Assembly: GCA_024398515.1 (NCBI GenBank)
Contig: JAKSIZ010000014.1
Location: forward strand, 1-46,721
Reading direction: 5' to 3'
DNA length: 46,721 nucleotides
Source of the DNA: Bacteroidaceae bacterium
GTDB taxonomy: Bacteria > Bacteroidota > Bacteroidia > Bacteroidales > Bacteroidaceae
Of this stretch, positions 40,849 through 46,721 are shown in pieces. The notes under the pieces were generated by a model. The model saw only the letters and a program-made list of their open reading frames with translations, was not told the DNA's origin and made no database searches. Position 1 is the stretch's first letter, and each line of letters starts with the position of its first letter. Position numbers and translations under genes: made by a program.

Positions 40849-42159
40849 ATGAAGAAAGTAATACTGTTATTCGCATTATTGGCAATGGCACTCATCAGTG
40901 TCGAAGCCGAGAACTATCCTTATCGCAGCGATGTGCTGTGGGTGACAAGACCAGACCATTCCGACTGGCTTTACAAGTGTGGCGAAAAGGCAAACGTGGA
41001 GATTGAGTTCTTCAAATACGGCATACCTCGCGACGGAATAATAGAATACGAGATAGCCACAGACATGCTCAAGGCTGACAAAAGTGGCAAGGCGGAACTC
41101 AAAGACGGACGTGCCTCAATAAACATGGGCACAAAGAAGACGCCAGGATTTCGCGATTTGAAACTTAAAGTGAAGGTTGACGGCAAGTCATACAGTCATC
41201 ACGTTAAGGTTGGCTTCTCGGTTGATAAGATTGTGCCTTATACAAAAGAACCGTCAGACTTCCTCGATTATTGGAAAAATGCTGTGGCAGAGATGCGCGA
41301 GATGCCTATGTCATACACAAGAGAACTTGCAAAGGAGTATTGCACCGATAAGGTTGACTGCTATTTAGTGAAGCTTGACATCAACTCACAGCATCAATCT
41401 ATTTACGGTTATCTGTTCTATCCGAAGGATGCAAGTGTCAAGTCGTGCCCTGCAGTGCTTTGTCCTCCAGGTGCTGGCATCAAGACAATAAAGGAACCAC
41501 TGCGCCATAAATACTATGCAGAGAATGGAATGATTCGTTTTGAGGTCGAGATTCATGGACTTGACCCACGCCTTCCGGCAGAAACATTCAGCGACATCAG
41601 CCGTGCATTCAATGGGCGTGAGAATGGTTATTTGCAGAATGGAATCGACAATCGCGATACATATTATATGAAGCGAGTGTATCTTGCATGTGTTCGTGCG
41701 CTCGACTTCTTGCGCCTTTTGCCTGAATGGGATGGCAAGAACCTGATTGTTCAGGGCGGAAGTCAAGGCGGTGCGTTGAGCATTATCACTGCTGCACTCG
41801 ATAACGACCACGTAACTCAATGCGTGGCTAATCACCCTGCACTCAGCGATATGGCTGGTTATGCAGAGGAAGGACACACTGGTGGTTATCCGCATTTCCG
41901 CACTAAGGACATGCTGACAAAGGACAGAATGCAGACGATGGCGTATTATGACGTTGTGAATTTCGCTCCTTATGTTCGTGGTGATGCCTATTTGACGTGG
42001 GGATATAACGACTCAACGTGTCCTCCTACCACAAGTTATGCCGTGTGGAATCGCATGACGTGCAACAAAGAGTCGCTTCTTACGCCAATCAATGAGCATT
42101 GGACCAGCGAAGCAACAGAGTTCGGCCACATGGAATGGATAAAGAAACATTTGAAATAG
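40849..42159 (+). CDS. Secreted acetyl-xylan-esterase-like (AXE1/CE7) protein
   Basis: 436 residues with signal peptide MKKVILLFALLAMALISVEA. An N-terminal beta-sandwich (about 25-130) precedes an alpha/beta-hydrolase domain of the AXE1 type. It has PAVLCPPGAGIKTIKEPLRH, nucleophile Ser305 in QGGSQGGALS, NHPALSDMAGY and a histidine near the end (FGHMEW, about 427). CE7/AXE1 enzymes remove acetyl groups from xylan or related sugars. The partner GH43-like gene next door supports hemicellulose breakdown. Periplasmic or surface location follows from the signal peptide. Exact substrate not visible. Confidence 0.82.
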   Translation: MKKVILLFALLAMALISVEAENYPYRSDVLWVTRPDHSDWLYKCGEKANVEIEFFKYGIPRDGIIEYEIATDMLKADKSGKAELKDGRASINMGTKKTPGFRDLKLKVKVDGKSYSHHVKVGFSVDKIVPYTKEPSDFLDYWKNAVAEMREMPMSYTRELAKEYCTDKVDCYLVKLDINSQHQSIYGYLFYPKDASVKSCPAVLCPPGAGIKTIKEPLRHKYYAENGMIRFEVEIHGLDPRLPAETFSDISRAFNGRENGYLQNGIDNRDTYYMKRVYLACVRALDFLRLLPEWDGKNLIVQGGSQGGALSIITAALDNDHVTQCVANHPALSDMAGYAEEGHTGGYPHFRTKDMLTKDRMQTMAYYDVVNFAPYVRGDAYLTWGYNDSTCPPTTSYAVWNRMTCNKESLLTPINEHWTSEATEFGHMEWIKKHLK

Positions 42160-42167
42160 TTACTGTT

Positions 42168-42187
42168 CCGGCAGATTCATCTGTCGG
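42168..42187 (+). other. Intercistronic hairpin between esterase and GH43-like genes
   Basis: CCGGCAGAT 42168-42176 pairs with ATCTGTCGG 42179-42187, with one G-U. No T-run follows, so it is more likely an RNA stability or processing hairpin than a terminator. Confidence 0.4.
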
Positions 42188-42222
42188 CAAAACGTATAGA
42201 AAATAACAAAAGAATAACGAAT

Positions 42223-43377
42223 ATGAAAAAGATTTTTGCATTGGCAATCGCATTGTGTTGCCAGATTGGAACAGCCTTAACGGCTCAGGAGTATTATGGT
42301 TATCTTTACTGCCACATGGCAGCAAACAGTGAAAACACGCTTTACGCACTCGGCACAAAGGCTGATCGCGGCGAGAAGTTCCACCCACTTCTCAATAATC
42401 AGCCCATCTTCGACGCTGAGGAAGTGGCTCGCATTGAGGGCGGAACACGCGATGCTTTCATCTGTCGAGGCAAGAAGGGCGACTATCTGATGTGTGCCAC
42501 AGACATGTGCAATCGCAAGTCGCGCATCTGGAACAACTATGGCATCGACCTTTTGCACTCAAACGACCTCATACATTGGACATCGGTTACGTTCGATTTC
42601 CGCAAAGGTTCAGAGATTTTCTCCGACCCAGAGAGTCCAAATGTGCTTGCAGATTTCAGCAAGATAAACCGTGTGTGGGCTCCGCAAATCATTTGGGACA
42701 AGGATTACAAGGATGGAAAAGGCGGTTGGTTTGTGTATTATTCCATGCTCAGCACCAATGAAGGCGACCGTTACGACAAGATTTATTACTCGTATGCAAA
42801 CGATGATTTCACAACTTTGACCAAGCCGCAATTGTTCTACGACAAGGGAATTGCCGTGATAGATTGCCATATCGACTGGAACGATTACGATAATCTCTAC
42901 CATGTCTTCTATAAGAAAGAGGGCGCACCAGGCGTTGATCGTGGCGTTTGGTCGGCTACATTTGAGAAACTTCCACAAAGCAATTGGAACGATAAGTTCC
43001 ATATTACGAACGAAGGTAAGGAACAGGTTGAGGGTCCGAGTGCCTTTAAGTTGATTGGCGAAAACGCTTGGAAGGTTGCCTACATACGTTATAGTGGTGG
43101 AAATGCATACAAGATATGCAATGCCGATGCCAATGAAGCTAACGTAGATAAGGGCGTTGTCATTCAGGGTGATGTGCTGCCACAGCATGGATCGTTCATG
43201 CAAGTGACCAAAGACGAGTATGATTTGCTCGAAGCATGGTCGGCACTTACGCTAAAACAGCAGGCAACAACCGATGCCAAAGAGAAGTCACGCCTCGAAA
43301 AAATCCTCAAGAAACAATACAAAAAGAACGCAGTAAAGAAGTTGCTGAAACTGTACAGTAAGGAGTTGAGAGACTAA
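42223..43377 (+). CDS. Secreted GH43-like five-bladed beta-propeller glycosidase
   Basis: 384 residues with signal peptide MKKIFALAIALCCQIGTALTA. Blade-like motifs recur: EYYGYLYCHMAA, GGTRDAFICRGKKGDYLMCA, SNDLIHWTSV, VWAPQIIWDKDYKDGKGGWF, FVYYSMLST and VEGPSAFKLIGENAWKVAYI. SNDLIHW, WAPQIIWD and VEGPSAFK are the usual GH43/GH32-fold landmarks, with the Glu in VEGP a good candidate for the general acid. The family attacks arabinose or xylose side chains, and a non-hydrolytic relative is possible. The C-terminal 50 residues are a lysine-rich helix. It is co-directional with the esterase, 63 bases apart. Confidence 0.78.
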   Translation: MKKIFALAIALCCQIGTALTAQEYYGYLYCHMAANSENTLYALGTKADRGEKFHPLLNNQPIFDAEEVARIEGGTRDAFICRGKKGDYLMCATDMCNRKSRIWNNYGIDLLHSNDLIHWTSVTFDFRKGSEIFSDPESPNVLADFSKINRVWAPQIIWDKDYKDGKGGWFVYYSMLSTNEGDRYDKIYYSYANDDFTTLTKPQLFYDKGIAVIDCHIDWNDYDNLYHVFYKKEGAPGVDRGVWSATFEKLPQSNWNDKFHITNEGKEQVEGPSAFKLIGENAWKVAYIRYSGGNAYKICNADANEANVDKGVVIQGDVLPQHGSFMQVTKDEYDLLEAWSALTLKQQATTDAKEKSRLEKILKKQYKKNAVKKLLKLYSKELRD

Positions 43378-43404
43378 AGAATCGTGGGGTAAAGTAAAAC
43401 GAAT

Positions 43405-43455
43405 AATCGCAAAACCGCAAAACCGTATAACCACAAAACCGTATAACCGTAAAAA
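43405..43455 (+). repeat. Degenerate AACCGTATAACC tract, copy 3
   Basis: Repeated CGCAAAACCG, AAACCGTATAACC words immediately precede the EamA start codon. It is related to 930-975 and 4633-4663. Because it ends 4 bases before ATG 43459, it would form the 5' untranslated region of that gene. Confidence 0.55.
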
Positions 43456-43458
43456 TCT

Positions 43459-44388
43459 ATGTGGCTAATACTTTCATTCCTGTCGGCAACGCTGCTGGGA
43501 CTTTACGATACATGCAAGAAACGGGCACTTTCAGGTAACGGCATCTTCACACTGTTGTTTGTCAATACACTGCTGTGCTCACTCATCTTCTTGCCATTCA
43601 TCGTCATTTCCTACACGTCAAACGCCCTCGACGGAAGCATATTCCACGTAGAACAGGGCGGTTGGGAAACGCATAAATACATCATTCTCAAGAGTCTCAT
43701 AGTGCTCTCGTCGTGGATGTTCGGCTATGCGGGAATGAAAAACCTCCCGCTATCCATCACCGGACCAATCAATGCCACGCGTCCGGTCATGGTACTGATA
43801 GGCGCAATCTTCGTGTTTGGTGAGCGGCTCAACCTTTATCAGTGGATTGGAGTCATGCTTGCCATCACGTCGTTCTATATGCTCAGCCGCAGCGGAAAGC
43901 GCGAAGGCATCGACTTCCGCCACAACAAATGGATACTCTTTGTTGTGCTGCAAAGCATCTTCGGCGCCATCAGCGGACTCTACGACCGATACCTCATGGC
44001 ACCCGTCAGCGAGGGTGGGGTAGGGCTCGACCGCATGATTGTGCAGAGCTGGTACAACATCTATCAATGCCTTTTCATGGCAATCGTACTCCTTATTATA
44101 TATAGGCGTCGCGTAACGCAGCAGTTCAAGTTCCGCCAGGGCAAGAATTACCTGCTTGCAGTCGTACTTGTAAGCGTATTCCTCTCGGCAGCCGACTTTG
44201 CCTACTTCTATGCCCTCACGTTCCCCGACGCCATGATAAGCATCGTAAGCATGATACGACGAGGCAGCGTAATAGTCAGTTTCACCTGTGCAGCCGTCTT
44301 GTTCCACGAGAAAAACCTGCGCAGCAAAGCCCTCGACCTCATGCTCGTTCTCCTGAGCATGTTCTTCCTTTTCCTCGGTAGTCGATAG
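43459..44388 (+). CDS. Second EamA-family (DMT) transporter
   Basis: 309 residues with ten membrane helices. Residues such as LILSFLSATLLGLYDTCKKR at the start, AGMKNLPLSITGPINATRPV in the middle and YALTFPDAMISIVSMIRRGS in the second half fit the EamA pattern of small-molecule exporters. The substrate cannot be predicted. It is not closely similar to the EamA protein at 25196-26122. No Bacteroidetes promoter box is visible just upstream, so it may be read from the sugar-hydrolase genes. Confidence 0.85.
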   Translation: MWLILSFLSATLLGLYDTCKKRALSGNGIFTLLFVNTLLCSLIFLPFIVISYTSNALDGSIFHVEQGGWETHKYIILKSLIVLSSWMFGYAGMKNLPLSITGPINATRPVMVLIGAIFVFGERLNLYQWIGVMLAITSFYMLSRSGKREGIDFRHNKWILFVVLQSIFGAISGLYDRYLMAPVSEGGVGLDRMIVQSWYNIYQCLFMAIVLLIIYRRRVTQQFKFRQGKNYLLAVVLVSVFLSAADFAYFYALTFPDAMISIVSMIRRGSVIVSFTCAAVLFHEKNLRSKALDLMLVLLSMFFLFLGSR

Positions 44389-44425
44389 CATTCGCATCGC
44401 TGCATAAACGTTACCCCTTTTCAAC

Positions 44426-44545
44426 ACGAACGCTTAACTCAAAAAAAAGTTGTACAACTTTCAGTTGAAAGTCGTACAACTTTCGCGTGAAAGTTGTACA
44501 ACTTTTTTCAGCCCCAACAGAACATATTCTAAAGGGGTATCGCAC
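44426..44545 (-). repeat. Triple-palindrome repeat, copy E (inverted orientation)
   Basis: Units lie at 44446-44461, 44468-44483 (one change, AAAGTCGT) and 44490-44505, with linkers CAGTTG and CGCGTG, at a 22-base period. The CGAACGCTTAACTC end is on the left, and the GCCCCAACAGAACATATTCT...GGGGTATCGC end on the right, so this copy is reversed relative to B, C and D. It lies between convergent genes. 44389-44599 holds nothing else I can name. Confidence 0.92.
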
Positions 44546-44599
44546 ACTTTGCCAGAAAGCATAGGTCATGGGCAAAGAGAAAAAAGGCGAAAACCTATT

Positions 44600-45365
44600 T
44601 TATGAGATTTCTATGTCGCTGTCGCTAAGGTTCGTAGTATAGCGACTTTTACCTATTTTCTTAGTACGCAAAGCACAATAATAGTATGCATCCCTATGCG
44701 TATTCTTCAATGCGTTCCATATTATCATGTTCAACTTGTACTTTGCGGTGTTTAATGGCGATTGCGATGTCTGCTTTTTGTACCATTCGTCGAATCCCTT
44801 CGCAAAGGCATATTTACAGAAAACTTCTTTCATTTTATGTAATAACGCTTTAGTCATTTCTCCAAAAAGGAAGTCTTCTCTGGTTAGGAAAGTGCCGTCG
44901 TTTTGCTTTGCGAAAATCAAAGTCATGGCATAGAGCATATTTTCAGTGGTTCCCTTGATATATACAGGCACTTCATCGCCGTCGATTGTAAATATCACTC
45001 CATGCCCTGTCTTTATTCTCCCCTTTTTTGATATGGTTCCCGTCTTTATTTTTCTGCCAAACACCACCTTTACTTTGATGTCTGGCTTGTGTTCAGGTTT
45101 TGTCTCCAAGCATAGCTTTTGCTCAAGCGAGTCTGAAAGTTTGTTGTTTACAGCACTATTCGCAATATACTGCGATTCCGTGTCATTAAAGTGGAAAATA
45201 CCACGACTAACAGTTTGTTTCCCGTAAAGTTTCGGTTCAACATCATCAAAACGTTCCGTCTCTTTCTCGTCGTGGACAAAGGAAATCTCTCTGAAATTTA
45301 AGTGAAAATCACTCGTGTTGGCACAATTTGTTAACAGAATTCGTCAATTTATTATTAATAATCAT
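44600..45365 (-). pseudogene. Frameshifted gene of unknown function
   Basis: The only long ATG-free frame runs from about 45310 to 44600. Its first in-window start codon is a TTG at 45109, leaving about 65 good codons upstream without a start. An ATG at 45365 opens MIINNKLTNSVNKLCQHE and hits TGA at 45311-45309. A +1 shift there continues directly as DFHLNFREISFVHDEKETER in the long frame. The joined product would be about 255 residues. It is soluble, Lys/Asp-rich, with VKVVFGRKIKTGTISKKGRI and a C-terminal YKLNMIIWNALKNTHRDAYY region. Family not recognised. It could be a decayed gene, a sequencing error, or a shorter protein of 169 residues starting at the TTG. Confidence 0.55.
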
Positions 45366-45522
45366 GCTAACAATTTAGCTTTGCAATGCAAAGGAAATAA
45401 AAAAAAATGAGATAGCAAAATAAATATACGTATTTCTGTAAATTATCGACCTTTGGCCGCTTGCTGTTGGACTCTACAACTTGTAGTAAAGCAATTCGTC
45501 GCAGAAAATAGTTTGAAGAATC

Positions 45523-45554
45523 TTTGGTGAATTGTAAAAAATGCTGTAATTTTG
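45523..45554 (+). promoter_or_regulatory. Strong promoter ahead of a short transcript
   Basis: TTTG 45523-45526, 20 bases, TAATTTTG 45547-45554; predicted start near 45561. The 45366-45522 stretch before it is AT-rich and holds no gene I can support. Confidence 0.75.
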
Positions 45555-45588
45555 CAGCCAATTTTCAAAAAGTCATAAAATCACAATA

Positions 45589-45750
45589 ATGCAGCAAGCA
45601 AGAATTCACATTTTATCAGCAGCGTATATTCTGAGCAAAGAATGTTCAGAACGTACTATTGATGTGCTTGCTACAAATGTGGTCACACCTATGTGGCACA
45701 CACCTCCTTTCCAACGAACTTGTAATGACAAATCCAGTATAGCGGCATAA
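45589..45750 (+). CDS. Possible 53-residue small protein or leader peptide
   Basis: ATG 45589 opens MQQARIHILSAAYILSKECS and ends CNDKSSIAA. It follows a good promoter by about 28 bases and ends 22 bases before a strong terminator. No family is recognised and the C-terminal half does not look like a typical folded protein. It may instead be a leader peptide or a chance frame inside a small RNA. Confidence 0.35.
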   Translation: MQQARIHILSAAYILSKECSERTIDVLATNVVTPMWHTPPFQRTCNDKSSIAA

Positions 45751-45771
45751 CAGCCGTATATAGTGACAGAT

Positions 45772-45816
45772 AAAAGTAGTTGGAAAATCCTTACCAAGCT
45801 TTCCAACTACTTTTTT
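45772..45816 (+). terminator. Strong intrinsic terminator / attenuator
   Basis: AAAAGTAGTTGGAAA 45772-45786 pairs with TTTCCAACTACTTTT 45800-45814 and merges into a T6 run. It gives a transcript of about 255 bases from the promoter at 45523-45554. It could act as an attenuator for the phosphoesterase gene 87 bases further on. A weaker TGCCCAT/ATGGGCA pair follows (45820-45866). Confidence 0.8.
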
Positions 45817-45902
45817 CGTGCCCATTTGTGATTTATCCTTCTCCCACAATCCTTGGCATGGGCATTTACAATAATGATTAACCCTCGCACTATGCGAATT
45901 AA

Positions 45903-46499
45903 ATGACAATTAAGATGACAAACAATAAATTTGAAGGAAGCAAGGTGTTCTTTACGTCAGACACTCACTTCTGTCACGCTAATATAATCGGTTTCTGCAA
46001 CCGTCCTTTCAGGAATGTGGAGGAAATGAATGAAACGTTGGTTGCCAACTGGAATAGCGTAGTCGGCACGGACGATACCGTTTTTCACCTCGGTGACTTC
46101 TGCCATGGAGGCGCTGCCGAATGGACAAAGCTGCTTGACCGATTGAATGGAAAGATACACCTGATCGTAGGCAATCATGACTTGAAGAACCTCCGCCAGG
46201 GATTCATCAACCATTTTGAGGAGGTGGTGATGCAACGCCACATCGTGATAGACAAGCACAGCATCTACCTGAATCACTATCCGTTCCTATGTTTCAGCGG
46301 TTCGTACAAAACTGATGTATGGCAGCTCTTTGGACATGTACACACAAGGAAGAACAATACAGGTATAGATGCAGGCCGACTACAGTATCTCTATCCAACC
46401 CAGTATGATGTAGGTGTGGACAATAATAATTTCGCTCCTGTGTCTTATGACCAGGTTAGGAAGATAATCGAAAAACAATTGAACAAGAAAAGAGAATAA
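45903..46499 (+). CDS. Calcineurin-like metallophosphoesterase
   Basis: 198 residues with the full metal-binding series: FTSDTHFCHANII, FHLGDFCHGG, LIVGNHDLKN, LNHYPFLC and LFGHVHTRKN. These match the two-metal phosphoesterase fold, in a short single-domain form that I recall being common in phages and mobile elements. ATG 45903 or ATG 45915 (MTNNKFEGSKVFF) are both possible starts. It is followed 6 bases after the stop by the next frame, so the two form a pair. Substrate unknown; it may be a nucleic-acid or cyclic-nucleotide phosphodiesterase. Confidence 0.85.
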   Translation: MTIKMTNNKFEGSKVFFTSDTHFCHANIIGFCNRPFRNVEEMNETLVANWNSVVGTDDTVFHLGDFCHGGAAEWTKLLDRLNGKIHLIVGNHDLKNLRQGFINHFEEVVMQRHIVIDKHSIYLNHYPFLCFSGSYKTDVWQLFGHVHTRKNNTGIDAGRLQYLYPTQYDVGVDNNNFAPVSYDQVRKIIEKQLNKKRE

Positions 46500-46505
46500 A
46501 CGACA

Positions 46506-46721
46506 ATGAGAATAATACAACCAATAATACATCAGGTGCTCCATAGTGGACACCATGAAGAAACCTATCTTGACGAGAAGTCCCTTGAACTGCTTCTTGA
46601 AATACAGAAGACCCTCTCAGTATTTGAGCCAATAGATGATGACGAAGCCAGAAAGATATGGCTTGAGATTCCACGGGGTACTGCTGAGGAATGGAAAGCT
46701 TTTGATGACGAAAGATGTGGT
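46506..46721 (+). CDS. Hypothetical protein, cut by the window edge
   Basis: ATG 46506 opens MRIIQPIIHQVLHSGHHEET and remains open for 72 codons to the end of the window. It is acidic and mostly helical (LDEKSLELLLEIQKTL, DDDEARKIWLEI). No family is recognised from this part. It probably belongs with the phosphoesterase in one transcript. Confidence 0.65.
   Translation, partial: MRIIQPIIHQVLHSGHHEETYLDEKSLELLLEIQKTLSVFEPIDDDEARKIWLEIPRGTAEEWKAFDDERCG

Noticed and set aside
43750-44427. 225-codon - strand frame opposite the second EamA gene
   Set aside because: Its composition (many E, Y, H, A) is that of the antisense of a membrane protein. The + frame has ten clear helices.
13562-44545. 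CRISPR array made of AAAGTTGTACAACTTT repeats
   Set aside because: Only three 16-base units per site with 6-base linkers, fully palindromic, five separate sites and no cas genes.
45310-45365. Programmed +1 frameshift at GAG-TGA in the right-end unknown gene
   Set aside because: The site lacks a slippery codon or a Shine-Dalgarno-like stimulator as in prfB, so decay or sequencing error is more likely.
1-46721. Insertion sequence or prophage
   Set aside because: No transposase, integrase or phage structural gene is visible. The phosphoesterase pair at the right edge alone is not enough.

Overview
The window looks like a chromosome segment of a Bacteroidales bacterium, most probably a Prevotella-like member of Prevotellaceae. 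The reasons are the Bacteroidetes-type promoters (TTG, 19-20 bases, then TAnnTTTG) ahead of many transcription units, the near absence of Shine-Dalgarno sequences, a secreted InlB-repeat protein with a Prevotella-style C-terminus, and the gene neighbourhoods rsfS-ftsH-cdsA and malQ-mnmA. Genus is inferred from protein style only. I see no rRNA, tRNA, CRISPR array or transposase gene.

Layout. Positions 1-1180 contain no convincing gene. They hold four large cloverleaf-shaped inverted repeats mixed with other dispersed repeats. A promoter at 1242-1270 then starts a roughly 340-base structured leader or small RNA ahead of a secreted InlB-repeat protein (1616-3796) and a 49-residue peptide gene (3814-3963), followed by terminators and repeat relics. 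Positions 4801-18365 are an exopolysaccharide locus of the Wzx/Wzy type. On the + strand are an initiating sugar-phosphate transferase, a Wza-like SLBB export protein, a Wzz-like chain-length protein, a Wzx flippase, a Wzy-like polymerase, a GT4 glycosyltransferase, two hexapeptide acetyltransferases and a WbsX/GH99-like protein. Three overlapping - strand genes (GT2, a GH16 hydrolase, GT4) converge on them.

Positions 18800-23835 hold a very large fusion protein (GT2, a GalT/HIT-like DUF4922 domain and SpoIID/LytB) overlapping an AmpG-like permease, which suggests peptidoglycan turnover. After a repeat-rich gap come two small - strand genes of unknown function and an EamA transporter. Positions 26476-31779 are a housekeeping operon (rsfS, ftsH, cdsA, a CCA-adding-type tRNA nucleotidyltransferase, a 29-residue membrane peptide, rsmD). 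It faces a - strand pair encoding a PAP2-phosphatase/beta-barrel fusion and MutS2 across a bidirectional terminator. Divergent from mutS2 lie aroA, then malQ, mnmA, an acetyl-xylan-esterase-like protein, a GH43-like protein and a second EamA transporter. The right end has a frameshifted gene of unknown function, a short promoter-to-terminator transcript, a metallophosphoesterase and a gene cut by the window edge.

The most unusual content is non-coding. One family consists of cloverleaf elements: three copies alike in sequence and a fourth of different sequence but the same architecture. A second family has five copies of an element built of three AAAGTTGTACAACTTT palindromes at an exact 22-base period, placed between transcription units from 13.5 kb to 44.5 kb. 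A third is a G-rich repeat, one copy of which lies in frame inside rsmD.
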